Positions 1 through 10,829 of a stretch of DNA of 48,665 nucleotides are shown piece after piece. Origin of the DNA: Monosporascus cannonballus (lineage: Eukaryota > Ascomycota > Sordariomycetes > Xylariales); the NCBI GenBank assembly GCA_004154925.1, contig QJNS01000387.1, positions 1-48,665 of the forward strand. The letters run 5' to 3'. The notes beneath the pieces are model-generated. The model ran no database searches, was not told the DNA's origin, and was given only the letters and a program-made list of their open reading frames with translations. How positions within the stretch are numbered: position 1 is the first letter of the stretch; each line of letters begins with the position of its first letter. Position numbers and translations under genes: made by a program.

Positions 1-46
1 CCCCCGCCCCCCCCCCCGCCCCCCCCCCCCCCCCCGCCCCCCCCCC
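1..46. repeat. Poly-C tract at window edge
   Basis: The first 46 bases are almost pure C with a few single G interruptions. It is not the fungal telomere repeat (CCCTAA). It may be a true homopolymer at which the assembly stopped or a sequencing artefact at a contig end. Confidence 0.8.
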
Positions 47-176
47 GGTCGGCCAAGGGTTCATTTAGCGCTTCGTGACAGACACCACCTCCATAGATGG
101 CCATCGACCTTGCCCCTAGACTCTCCAGGTTCCATACAAATAGACGGCTACTCAGCAAAGATTCCATGCCTTTGGA

Positions 177-687
177 TTGGGAACTGCCTACCATGTTTTT
201 AAGCGATCCTGCAGCTGCAGCGCACCTGTCATACGCTGTACGATTCTGGTTGACAGCGAGGCTTCGTACTCATCCAACATCCGCACGAAGCTAATACACA
301 AGCCACTAGACGATGATTCGCAACACGTAACCTTGCCCTCTGCGACTGAGCCCTCAGGCACAGTCAGCGGCAAGACCACTTGGACCTTGCTCCTCTACTT
401 GACCTCGTCCGCCGAGGGTTGTATCGGTGGAGAAACTGTTTTCTATCCCCATGACCGCAAATCAGAGAAGGAAGCAATCGTGATAGCTCCTGAGACGGGG
501 ATGCTGCTGCTTCATAAGCATGGTGACGATTGTCTGTTGGTGAGTGCTTCTTCCCGACGCCTGATCATCGCTATGACGCATCGAGATCTATAAAAGACAC
601 TAACGACCGCGCCCGTAGCACGAAGGACGTGAGGTCAAGGCTGGGGAGAAGTGGATACTGAGGAGCGATCTCGTGATACCGAAATAG
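177..687 (+). pseudogene. 2OG-Fe(II) dioxygenase (prolyl 4-hydroxylase-like) C-terminal relic
   Basis: The C-terminal half matches the fungal prolyl-4-hydroxylase-like 2-oxoglutarate/Fe(II) oxygenase family: TTWTLLLYLT, GCIGGETVFYP and LLHKHGDDCLL are readable, and after a 78-nt intron (540-618, GTGAGT...GTAG) the frame continues as HEGREVKAGEKWILRSDL to a TAG stop at 685-687. The intron is phase 0 and leaves the distal iron-binding His (HEG) and the 2OG-binding basic residue (KWILRSD) intact. Upstream the gene is broken. There is no usable ATG (the open frame begins at TTG), the segment that should carry NPNIR and the HxD iron ligand is shortened, and homology seems to jump from another frame (near 97-280) around 278-285. 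The proximal HxD motif is replaced by PLD. I read it as a pseudogene or a gene cut by the window edge; the 3' half alone is confident. Its substrate cannot be told from sequence. Confidence 0.72.
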
Positions 688-3600
688 AAGGTGCGATCAT
701 GCTCTAATGCCCTGTAAAGCGGGAGGTTTGCATTAAGGCAAGATATGGCCCAATTATTGAGCACCCAGAACCCTCGGCCCGCCGGACTGGCTCCTAATCA
801 AGGCATACACCTCACATGCAGATATGGGAGAGATATGTCATATGTCACATCGGATCAGAGATCCCGGGTTGGCGCATCCCAGGATCGTCAGCTTTCCCCC
901 CTACTTTAGCGGACGATCGGCTCTGTCGAATGTAAAACGCCCTATAGGCCTGGTCATCGGCCCGAGCCGAATTGGCCTCCCTCTTCATCGGTTGGACAAT
1001 TACTCGCCCATAGTCTCATCTTCCACGACATTTGAGGGCGGAAACAACGGCGCGTTCCTGTTATGACTCCTCTGTATAGCATACTCCCTTGTAAAAGAAC
1101 TTCTACGGGCTTAGACAGTCATGTTAAGGATGTATGGCTGCGGCTCTGAGCCGGCCGGAGCAGTTTCCCTAACGGCTATACAAGCATTAGCTCATCCCAT
1201 GCATAAATTTGGCTCCGTATCCCTAGACCGCTCATCCGAGAGTGCTCTTCTCGCACAGTTCCTTTACTAGTGGTGTCTAGATAGCAAGTGGGCTTGTTGG
1301 CAGATGTGTAGGTAGAGGTCGCCGACCACAATGCTAGCCCATGAGACATGGGGAACCCGCAACACGAGACCGCCAACGTCCTGCAGAACAAAATTTCTCA
1401 ACGCTCGCTAAGGTAGTCTCGATGCGCGAGAATGCCAAGCATGTACGGGACATACTCCCGGCGGCGCTATTGACCCTGTGTCGATATTAATTGCCCCAGT
1501 TGCAGGGCCAAATACCGGTAGTGCGTCCGGATCGACAGCTTTCCATAGAGACCTGTTTACAATCGAGGAGCCGCAAAAAGGGTTGATCCTCCTAGCAACC
1601 GCCACCGTACATACCTCCCCCCTGCCGATCTGCACTCTGGAATCTCATATGCCAGTAGGTTTGAGCATTTCACGTGTCCAGGAAGCTTCAACTGGCACGA
1701 AGCGACGCGGGGAAGCATGCTGCAGCACTAAGAGCGCTCAACCTCATAGGGCGATGTCACTGGAACCGTCGGAGACTACTACGAGAACCAGACGAATCTC
1801 CTGCATGGACGCCGCGCCTGCCTTAGTCTTGCAGCTTTTAACTTGCGGATGATCACGGACGCTAAGGCATCGTATTAGGGCTCCACCAACCTGGCATCCG
1901 GGCGTTGAGGTATCAAACTTCTCCAGATACGCACGGCCGCGGCAGCAATTTTACATGCCCAGACGTCCTGTCAGGAGTAGCGCGGAGCGTGCAAGTCGTC
2001 CAATTACGGAAGCATGCATCTGCAGGTGTAGCCTTCACCCAGCATGCGGCGACGCTATTTCGAACCAACTGCGCGCCACGAGTCCGATGGCACTTCTTGT
2101 TGAAGTGGCAGGGTACTTGTGCGGCCCTGTGTCAAACGCAGTGGCGGTCGTCGCCACACGGCCGCATGTCGTTGCAGGAGCGAGCATACACGAGCCAGAC
2201 CCGATAGGCATCGCCCGGACAGAAAGCCCCGCTACTCGACAACTCGTCCTTCCACTCTCCTAGCTCACGCTTCCGGCACGTGAGCCTGCTTCCCGGTAGT
2301 TGTCTGGTACCGTTGGGGCAGGCCAGAGGCGGTGCAGCAGGTAGGTACATAGATCTTCCGGGGAAATGAACTGTCGCTGCGCTTGTACGCTTGTCTTTGT
2401 CTCTCGTTTGGCGGTTCCATGATATCATATTCTTGGAGCCCCTTTTTTTCAGTCCCCCCGAGTCGAAGTTCGGCTTGATGGTGACGAGGCGATCCTTGAC
2501 CTCCTCCAATACAGAATCATCAGCCTTAAAGGTGTACGTGGCAAGAGTTGGCGACGTGTGCACCTTCGTCATGCTATCCAATCATGTATCTACTTAGTAT
2601 TTCTGTTCATGTAAAGCGGACGGTAGTATGATCACCGAGTACCTCTACCATCATACTCCGTCCTCGGCGAAGGAACCATCGGGTGTATCCTACCAGCTTG
2701 TTTCTGCGTGAAGGGGCAGAGCGCTGACAATACTCTGGCACCGACGGCTACGGAAGCGATGTCCAATCCATATTTTGGTACGTCAGTGTCAGCAATTTGT
2801 TGTATCGGATTCAATAGTCCAAAACCTCAAAGGGGGCTACGATGGCGCTTCAATTAACATGCATCAGAAAGTGGGCCAGAAATGAAGTCGTCCTCCCGTC
2901 AGCTTTGCCGTAGTAGTTACACAGGTAGCCCTATCGGCCGGGCACGAAACTATGGAAAGCGGTGGCTTCCATGTACAATTGTCGAGTATGTGATGGACAG
3001 TGTCCGCTGTCATGGGGCGATGGCATCGACCCCTTGTCGCGCTCGATAGGGGGTCAACTTGTCAGTCACTACAGAGCTGTGGCTCCGCTCCCTTCGCAGG
3101 GTAGGAATATACAGGCCGCTAACCTGAAGCGCTTCGTTTTCCTAGTAAGTTATTGAGGTTCACCGAACAGGTATTGATGAACCTACTGAACTATGTCCTT
3201 TTATGACTACGCCACTGGGTATGACTGTTCTCCCCAGGCTTCTTTCGTAGAACATCTCAGGAATACTGAATGACAGGTTTAGTTAGTCTGAGAAATATCT
3301 TATTTTTAAAGAATCATAACCCTACAAGCAGGCTTATGGGATCATTTTCATTAGAGTTCGGCCAAGTTCCCAACCGACAGTAGTAGTAGCCTCCGCTAAT
3401 TTTAATGGTAAACCCAGAAGTGTGACTATTGGAGTGAATTGCCATGCTGAAGCCGGCTGGCACGGACAAGAATGTTGGAGCAAGTGGCAGAGCAGAATGT
3501 GTTGTAGCAGACAACTGCTAAGGGAGAAGAATGTATAAGGATGAAAGAAGCTATCTACAGAGTGCTCAATGGCAAGGCAGGTCTACATGCGAGGGGTAGC

Positions 3601-4459
3601 AAGTAAGGCTGCCACCTCGCAACAGAACGAAACACAAGAAAAGCGGCCTACCAGGTGGTTCGTAATGTAGGTAGTCAAAAATAACCATTAATATCTGCGC
3701 TTCCTTTGGTTGCTCGAGGGCGAAGCCTTCGATATATATACGTATGGCGCTTACGGGTGAGTTACTGGGACCCAAAAAAGGGGCGGATCCTACAAGTTCT
3801 CCTGACATCGGACGACATATACTGCCTTCCCCTTTTAAGACAGTGTCACCGTCAGCTGTAGTTTCAGCAAATGGTAAACTTCTACATGACTCGATTCACC
3901 CCAACGACTTGATAACTCACAGGTGTTTTGATAGTATAGCCATGAAGGCAACTGTGAGGCCCATAGTTTGCATATAATAGGCTAGAGTATCACGAAAGCC
4001 TTGAAAACGTAAACCACCGTTTCGAAGGCCAGATTCTCCGTTCGGCTGTCAAGACGGTTAGTCTTACGGGTTGAGCTGCTTGAGCGATATCGATTCAAGG
4101 CGTGTATGCATCCAGACCTCTCCTGAGCTGTGGTAGTAAATAGCAATGAGCTCGTTGGGAGCGGTGTCCCAATAAGCTACAGTCTGATTTACTAGGCCTT
4201 TCATTGTCTTGTAAGCATACTCTCAGTAATCCCAGTGCAATAATTGCAACCCATTTGAGCGCCTTGAACGCGGGGTTGGCCTCACCTTATTGGTCATGTA
4301 GCAGCCTCCTGTTTAACCTGCATTCTGACCGCTTTTTAATCTAGAAAGCGCCTGGATTCAGGCGTCCTTCCTCAGCCTTGTCGTCTATCCAAGTTGTACA
4401 GATGATGGTTTCCGTACGAATTGTATCTTGCACACTTACCTCTTCCTCCATCTACGAAA
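688..4459. other. Gene-poor stretch, no recognisable gene
   Basis: About 3.8 kb of normal base composition. Short open frames on both strands (for example 1478-1852 plus and 2132-2581 minus) lack conserved motifs, mostly begin at TTG or GTG rather than ATG, and show no convincing exon chains. The minus frame starting with an internal ATG near 2572 reads a plausible hydrophilic N-terminus but soon degenerates. I see no RNA gene or repeat here. Confidence 0.5.
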
Positions 4460-5065
4460 ATGGATCTCTGTCGAGGCTGTAATGACTTCGCTATGCGGCT
4501 TTCTGATTACATAAGGACACCGAGAGGAGACTCCGGCTGCCAATATTACTATCGTATATCATCGCGGGGACTAATAAGACGTACGCGGAGATGTAAATTT
4601 TGCCAAGTACTTTTCAATCACGTCTCATCGGGGGAGAGTGGCGGTATCACGCCGGTCGAGTTTTTTTGCAAGGGCGCGATCGTTGAGCGTTCTGAAGTGG
4701 ACCCTCTGTTCCCTATCACCCTAGTGCGGCAGGCCTTTGAATCAACTCAACTGGACGCAGTCGCAATGGCAATATGGACCGATCAAGGTAAGCAAGCACG
4801 CAAGGAGGTGAGCTTTCTGCATTTGCTAACCAGCCATCTAGGCACACCTGCCGCTCTTTCTACTGGCGTGAGCATTGAACCACCTGTTGGTTGCATCGAA
4901 TGTCCGGAGGCATTTCAGCTTATTAGGACTTGGCTCAAAGTCTGTGAACAGACGCACGGCGAATGCCGCAAAGCTATATGCGGGACGCTGGTCGAGGACG
5001 ATGATCTGCCAGAACTACCCACACGTGTGCTGGATGTAGGGCATGCTAGTGACAAGGACATTTAG
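4460..5065 (+). pseudogene. Truncated HET-type protein (N-terminal region only)
   Basis: The start is the ATG at 4460 in an AAAATGG context; upstream in-frame codons have no ATG. Exon 1 is 4460-4787 and exon 2 is 4842-5065, with a 54-nt intron (GTAAGC, branch GCTAAC, CTAG), giving 183 residues. It reads like the region that precedes the HET domain (PF06985) in heterokaryon-incompatibility-like proteins: a CRGC pair at the start, a CKFC pair near residue 50, then WLKVCEQTHGEC and LPTRVLDVG, which normally lead straight into the HET core (Y-x-x-L-S-x-C-W-G). Here the frame stops eight residues after LPTRVLDVG and no HET core follows in any frame down to 5465. HET proteins trigger cell death on non-self recognition, but this stub lacks the signalling domain. 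It could be a pseudogene or a truncated decoy; truncation is seen, function is inferred. Confidence 0.7.
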
Positions 5066-5857
5066 CAATATAGTGATTGGGAATGGGTTTTGTATGCATT
5101 CTGGGCTGCCAGAGGCGGCGAGAAGACCTTCTGGGCCGCTGGCATGAAGTTGATGCCAGGAATCGGTTCAGAGCAGATACGCATCGATTCTTCTGGCAAT
5201 GAGTCTCCACGGCCCTGTTGAAGAGTATAAGATGTTCAGATACGAGGCTCAACCGGACCACATGCCATTAGCGGAATTTTGGGCATTAGAGCTTGAGTGT
5301 GTGTCGATTCTTCTGCAGACGGAAAGAACGGGGCCGATTTGGCGTATGGTCCAGTTTTCGGAGAAGCCAGAAGCACTTAGCGTAGTGGTGTTCGATAAGG
5401 AAATTTCCGAGAGGGTTCAGGTCGTTCAACTTATGAACATGTCCTGGTCTTCAACTCTGGACTAGTATGTTATACGAAATCGTGCTTATCCCTCTGAAGT
5501 AGCCATACTAACCTTCTTTATAGTGTGAAGGGAGAAAAGGCTTTGACAACCTTGTCTCCCGGCTAGGTGGCGAAAAGCAGTATCCAACAACCTCGGTTAG
5601 TAAACGAAAGCACACCAAAGTATACGGCTACTAACTCGACTTGTGCATTATCCAGGACTTGTCCTTAGAACTGCTGCTGAGCCCCATTCCAGGATGGGGC
5701 AACTCTTACAGACGGGTCGGGATGGGGGTGTTTATTCACTGCAAAGGACGAATGAATACGGTGACTCGGAAAGCTATCACTATTTCTTAGATTGACAAGT
5801 CAGGTGGATCGGTAGCATATAGCTATTCATATTTCCTTATCCCATCTGAGTTATCAG
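5066..5857. other. Intergenic between HET stub and transposon
   Basis: Open frames continue in pieces (a run through 5066-5220, then a plus-strand frame 5199-5465 ending in RVQVVQLMNMSW), which might be the decayed 3' part of the HET-like gene. I recognise no domain. 5466-5857 shows no gene. Confidence 0.4.
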
Positions 5858-5859
5858 TA

Positions 5860-5916
5860 AGATGGCCCACCTACGAACGGGCCACTCCATCAACGGGCCG
5901 CCATTTCCCATACAAA
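5860..5916 (+). repeat. Left terminal inverted repeat of MITE-like element
   Basis: 57 bp, GC-rich; aligns with the reverse complement of 6669-6726 with one single-base gap. It begins right after the TA at 5858-5859. Confidence 0.85.
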
Positions 5917-6668
5917 TTCAACAAAACTGCTTATTTATAATTAATTAACAAAAATAGATATTAAAAAACGGCAGATGGAATAATAATTAAAACCTTAAAA
6001 TAATACGGTATATAAAATATTATAAAAATATTTTTTTATTTATATAAAAAGAATTAAGGTTAAAGTTGCAAAAATAAAACGTTAACATTTTCCCATATAA
6101 ATTGTATGGGAAATTGTTAAAACCAAATAAATCATTTTATTCATAAATAAATACGGAACTAAAATAGATAAAAATATACGCTTTTCGGTTTATTTATCTT
6201 CAATTACGTTTTTAATAATTAGAAAATTATTATTTATATATAGTAACTATTCGCTATACAATTAATATTTCAAAATGTAATACAGTTTTTCCAATATAAA
6301 ATATTCTCCAGTTTTATTCCCCTTTTCATTTTTATAATATATCTTTATATTTATTAAATATATTTAAAAAAGAGAAACGCCGTTAAATAGCTTTAGTATG
6401 AAAATAGTTATACATATAATATCTTTTATATATCTTTGATATTAAAAAAGTTATGAATTTTTTAAATATTACGTATAAAACATATAGTAAAACGTAATAT
6501 TAAATATCATAAAATTTCCAAAAAACAATATTACGTAATTATACCAATTTTCTACATATTTTTCTTTTATAAAGGACTTAAATTTAATAACGGTATTGAT
6601 AGCCGCCTATATTTCTGATTTTTATTCGAATTTTAGAGCGTTATTGAAAATATAGCGATTTTGACGAT

Positions 6669-6726
6669 TTTGTATGGGAAATGGCCGGCGCGTTGAGGGG
6701 GTGGCTCGTTCATGGGTTGGCCGCCT
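6669..6726 (-). repeat. Right terminal inverted repeat of MITE-like element
   Basis: 58 bp; inverted copy of the left end, followed directly by TA at 6727-6728. Confidence 0.85.
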
Positions 6727-6728
6727 TA

Positions 6729-7615
6729 GTAAGAGAAATAGGAGAAGGAAGAAAAAGAGGGCAAGATGACGATGAATGAGAATAAAGCCAACACAAAACG
6801 AAAGGACTCCTTCCAGGAGAGTTATCGCTCATCCTGCGGACCCGCTCAGATTTCCGTTGTGCCATCGAATGTTCCTACTCGACTCTGAACTCCATTGCTG
6901 GTTAGCTGGCGGAGGACATTGTCATTAATGATTGCAAGAAACCAAACAATTCAAATACCAACACTCCCCTCCCCAGTCAAAAAGTTCAAATTCAAAGAAA
7001 TAACCGACTGTCTTAGGGTTGTACACGAGTTGACGCAGTAGATCGACCAAATCAAATCTTGACCTGCGAATCACTCTGTTCGAAAGCTACCGAAGCTGCG
7101 AAGCCGCAACACCCGCTGACGGCGCAGGGTCTTGCGAAATGTCTCGGATCTGCTTCACAGGACTTGACCGCGCGCAGTTGATCAAGCATCCTGTGCCTCG
7201 TTCGGGGAGCCACTTGCTGGAGAAGGGACATTCCCGTCCCCGAAGCCGAGTCCAGGACTGTGCAGTGTTTCAAGCTAGAGACTCGAGGGCAAGACGGGGG
7301 TCGCCGCCTTCAATATCCTCGGTGCGCGGCCCGCCGGTCATCCGTCTACCACGCCTCAAGACAATATCAATCAGTCTTCACAGCGACTGCACTGCGTCAC
7401 TGCTGCTGAGAATCCCCATGGCGCTTGCGGTTTGGCTTCCAATTCTCCTGAAAAGACGGGCTTCTTAAACAGCAGCTCAACCCCGGAACCCTTCCCAAAT
7501 GGCTTTCCAGGCGAGGTCAGTCACTGCTTCCAGTGTTCCCAAAGCGAGAGCAAGGCTGCCGAAGCGAGAAGAGGGCTTCTAAGATGAGGTCACGCTGCTG
7601 AATATAGGGTGTAGC
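6729..7615. other. Intergenic, no gene recognised
   Basis: Normal base composition, short shadow frames only. It contains the 3' flank of the minus-strand gene at 7616-8758. No repeat or RNA gene is seen. Confidence 0.5.
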
Positions 7616-8758
7616 TCAACTATCATTATTGCCGAAGTATGGGTATGACAGACCTGGTGGGTTGGATAGATATGGTGGTTGAGCATACGGCGCTGTATTC
7701 GTACCCTGGGGCGCATAGCCCTGTTGAACATACGATATCGCATACGTCGCGGGGGACGAAGATGACTGGTGCGAGGGGTTGGACGACGCGATATGCATTG
7801 CAGGGGACAACGATGGCGGTAGAGCATGCGATTCTGGATATACAGCTTGGGGCGCCGCAATGGGGGGTTGAGTAGCCGTCGCTGTTTGTCTTCGCACGGC
7901 GCGGTGCGCGGGTGGTGCTCGCGTAGTGGACGGCGATGTATTTATAGCGGGGGACGAAGATGGCGACCGTTGAGCATATGGCGCCGGGTAGCTGGCGCCA
8001 GAGGAAAACGGTGGTAAAGCATATGAGCCCGGATATCCAGCTTGGGACGACACAATAGGGGGTTGAGAAACCGACGCTGCTGGTGTCTGCATAGCACGGG
8101 GCGCAGGTGGGGTGCCGGTGGTGGATGGCACTGCCTGCTGGGGCTGAGGCACAGGCGGTAGTTGAGGGGTGGAAAGTGCTGTACGCCGAGTGAGCGACGT
8201 GGAATCCGGTCGAGAGACGGGCAGAGCCGCAGATGACGGTCGGGCGATGGACGGCGCTGCATTTTCAGTGTGGGATGCAAATTGCGGTTGAGGGGTGGAG
8301 AGTGCCGTAGGCCAGATGAAGGACGCGGACGCCGGTCGAGAGCTGGACGGTGCAGAGTGTTTATCCCGGGCCGCAGCTGGTCGTGGAGGGCTTGACGGTG
8401 CTGGACGTTTAGTCCGGGTCACAGCTGGCGGTCGCGACCTGGACGGCGCTGCATGCTGAGCGTGAGCCGCCGATGACGACCCAAGGGCGGGTGATGCCGC
8501 GTTCTGAGCGTGGGACGGGGACGTCGGTTGAGCAGGCCGGTCCCCCAAATAGGCACACCATAGACAGGCATCCGAGAAGGCCGGGAACTCGGATTCGAAA
8601 CGGTCTTTACGGCAGATCTGACACGGCCTCTCGGGGTTATCCCTGACGAAGTCGTTGATGGAACAGATCACGCAGACGCCGGAGCCGTCCCATTCCGTGC
8701 GTGGTTGGTGGTGGCATTTGTTGGAACACTCGAACGGTCGCTTCGGCAGCGGTCTCAT
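7616..8758 (-). CDS. Hypothetical protein with four-CxxC-type Cys cluster and Pro/Ser/Ala-rich tail
   Basis: The single-exon frame encodes 380 residues from the ATG at 8758 (context AAAATGAG); the upstream extension to 8806 has only a TTG. Residues 11-68 hold eight cysteines in four pairs (C11/C15, C29/C32, C46/C49, C65/C68) with His16-His17, spaced like a small zinc-binding module, possibly two interleaved treble-clef or ribbon sites. From about residue 70 the protein is low complexity, rich in Pro, Ser, Ala, Gln and Tyr, with degenerate internal repeats: TALSTPQ occurs twice, and a PPI-x-x-xQA-x-YP unit occurs twice near residues 240 and 315. There is no signal peptide or membrane segment. 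I do not recognise the family. The N-terminus suggests a zinc-stabilised interaction module and the tail a disordered, self-associating region; both are inference. An unbroken 1.1-kb frame beside a transposon argues that it is a real gene. Confidence 0.6.
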   Translation of the reverse strand: MRPLPKRPFECSNKCHHQPRTEWDGSGVCVICSINDFVRDNPERPCQICRKDRFESEFPAFSDACLWCAYLGDRPAQPTSPSHAQNAASPALGSSSAAHAQHAAPSRSRPPAVTRTKRPAPSSPPRPAAARDKHSAPSSSRPASASFIWPTALSTPQPQFASHTENAAPSIARPSSAALPVSRPDSTSLTRRTALSTPQLPPVPQPQQAVPSTTGTPPAPRAMQTPAASVSQPPIVSSQAGYPGSYALPPFSSGASYPAPYAQRSPSSSPAINTSPSTTRAPPAHRAVRRQTATATQPPIAAPQAVYPESHALPPSLSPAMHIASSNPSHQSSSSPATYAISYVQQGYAPQGTNTAPYAQPPYLSNPPGLSYPYFGNNDS

Positions 8759-10197
8759 TTTCTGACTTCGAAGTAGCGCACAAGCACCCCTAGATGCTTG
8801 GAGCAATATATTGGGCTGTTGTTTATTGCTGTCTTTGTTATGGCTGGTTGTCGGCGGTAAATGGTGTTCCTAGTCATCTACATGAAACTGTTAGCTGATC
8901 TTTATACCCAAGGCCAATTGGTTCAGCTGAGTGCGGCCCGGGAATCATTTGACCTCGGGGAGAATAGGGTAGGTAGGTTATCGCCTGAAGGACAGCACTC
9001 CCTGCGGTGTGTAGGAGGTAATCATCCAGCACGTCCAATACAGGCGTGAAATGGAAGCGGCAATGCAATTAACTTATTGATCGAAGACAATGAGAATCAA
9101 CCTGTGTTTTCTGGTGAATTAGGAGACATAGCCAGATCGTACAGAGTGCAGTGTTAGCTGCCAGAATAGGTCAGGAAATATCATTACCAGAGTGCATGCA
9201 GGGGAAGGGGGATATGAGCGGACAGGCCGCCCAAGAGCAGATGGATGTGTGGAAAAATAAAAAGCTTAGTATAGCGATGGATTACTTTGACCAAGAAAAT
9301 TTCTTGAAAGAATTTACTGAGGCCATAACTTCAGTTTCAATATAGTTCAAGTAACAGGCCTGGCTGTAACAGTTAGTACAAACGCAAACTTGCCCTAATG
9401 ACAGCCTATCGAAGTCAAATACAAACATCATAGAGCACTGGGAAGCTTTATAGAGGTTTATTGAAGCGTATTGTGTGGAAGGTCCACTAACGGAAGTGTA
9501 TTAGATGGGAAGTAGCTCTGTGACTCGCTTTGCGTTCCCCGACCTGTAACGCGTGTGAGAGTTTATCAACCATCCGGTCCTTGATGCGGAAACATTCTTC
9601 AGTGTAGACGCAGCTCTTGGTAGCAACTACAAAGCTCCCTGCGGAAGACCGGAAGATCAACCTGGGAATACCCCGTATGGTTAGCAAAAGGCAAGTCGTA
9701 ATGAGACCGTAGCTTGCCTGTGAACGAACTGGTGACACACCATTTTTGAGCCTATTTGGGCGCTGCGGATCCACGCGTTCTGGGGTGCACGACCCCGTAA
9801 TACGTCCTGCAGGCCAAAGAAGGGAACTGAATGATTGCGAATGCCCAATATAACCCACATTGGATGTAGATGGGGTATGGTACGAACATGATCGAGTTTT
9901 TCGAGATCATGGATGAGGTTGCCGTATACGAAACCGAGTTGTTTGGGGCTTCTTGGGGCTGCACAAAGCCCACACAGGGGGTTATCCATCTCGACGTCAG
10001 TAAACCGTATCATGCAGGTGGGCCCAGTGGTTTGATTGATTATTTTACAATAGCCCATGCATCTTATGTATGTTGGATGCCGAAGATATCTGAATGGCTG
10101 CAGATCGATAGATTGGGTTAACTCACGTGACACGGTTTACTGATCTCGAAATGGATGAATCGGAGGATGTCCGAGCTATAAGTGGATCAGGCCGAAA
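8759..10197. other. 1.4-kb intergenic stretch with possible decayed coding fragment
   Basis: Nothing is assignable with confidence. On the minus strand, 9487-9690 reads a coding-like segment (SSAGSFVVATKSCVYTEECF...) preceded by an intron-like CTAACC...CCCAG, but without start or recognised domain. Small plus-strand frames at 9196-9345 and 9870-10121 have ATGs but no homology I recognise. Confidence 0.4.
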
Positions 10198-10829
10198 TCA
10201 CTTGGGGTTCTTCTTGCCGTTCTTCCCCTTGCTGTCCTTCTTTTTCTTCTTCACGGGAGGTTCAGTCTCTGTTTTCTGAGAGTCGGTTCCAGCCTCCGAC
10301 CCTTCTGAAGGACTCGACTCCTCGGCCTTGCGTTTACTGCCGAGCCGAGCAGCCTTTAGAGCAGCCTTGGCGCGTTCCTTGGCAATCATTTCGGTCAACT
10401 TTGTGTTGACCTCCTTATTATCCGCCAGGTCGGACCTGATAAACCGAATGGCTGCTTCCTTGTTTAAGCTCTGCTCCGGCTTCGGTGGGGGGCTCTCAAT
10501 GTCCTTGATCTTGTCAAAGTATTGGCGGACACGGGCCAACTCCTTGAAGACGGGGTGGCTCTTCGCGTCCACGGCATTGAGACGTAATGAAGCTGAAAAC
10601 ATTATTAGTACGAAAAGATGCCTCGCGGTCCGAGCTATGAGGATGGCTCACAGAACAACATTGACTCTATCGAATAAGTTACGAGCACGTAGAGCTTGGC
10701 CTTATCGAGGAGGGGTAGCTTGGATGCCACATCGGAGACGTTGCCGAGAAGGGGCTTGAGGACCTCCTCGAGCGTATCGAGCTCACCATCTAGGCGGTCG
10801 ATTTGCGGCAGGATGTTGGAGACGTCCAT
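10198..10829 (-). CDS. RRP47: Rrp47/Lrp1-C1D family exosome cofactor
   Basis: Two exons on the minus strand (10829-10652 and 10592-10198) joined across a 59-nt intron (GTGAGC, branch TACTAAT, TTTTCAG) give 190 residues. The start ATG at 10829 opens MDVSNILPQIDRLDGELDTL, the typical beginning of a Sas10/Utp3/C1D domain. The splice restores YSIESMLF-SSLRLNAVDAK and HPVFKELARVRQYFDKIK, the family's best-conserved stretch. The C-terminus is lysine-rich (KKKKKDSKGKNGKK), as in yeast Rrp47, where it contacts RNA. Known role: nuclear partner of the Rrp6 exonuclease of the RNA exosome in 3'-end processing of 5.8S rRNA and snoRNAs and in RNA surveillance; the animal orthologue is C1D. Length fits the family. 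It lies head-away from the ApbA-like gene, so the 10830-11581 gap holds both upstream regions. Confidence 0.93.

Larger units (their letters stand above)
5860..6726. mobile_element. MITE-like DNA transposon, TA target duplication, RIP-mutated core
   Basis: An 867-bp element is bounded by long terminal inverted repeats: AGATGGCCCACC... on the left and, reverse-complemented, AGGCGGCCAACC... on the right. They stay alignable for about 57 bp with roughly ten mismatches and end in an identical block CCATTTCCCATACAAA. A TA dinucleotide flanks each end (5858-5859, 6727-6728), as expected for the Tc1/mariner/pogo group. The core is extremely AT-rich with CpG retained and CpA rare, the RIP pattern, while the termini are GC-rich. 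No transposase frame survives, so it is a non-autonomous or dead copy. An internal palindrome near 6088-6116 repeats the TTCCCATA...TATGGGAA motif of the inner terminal repeat. Confidence 0.85.

Noticed and set aside
1..60. Telomere at the left edge
   Set aside because: No CCCTAA/TTAGGG units; only poly-C.
2132..2581. 149-codon minus-strand frame as a gene
   Set aside because: It starts at TTG, has no domain, and its composition changes midway; not enough support.
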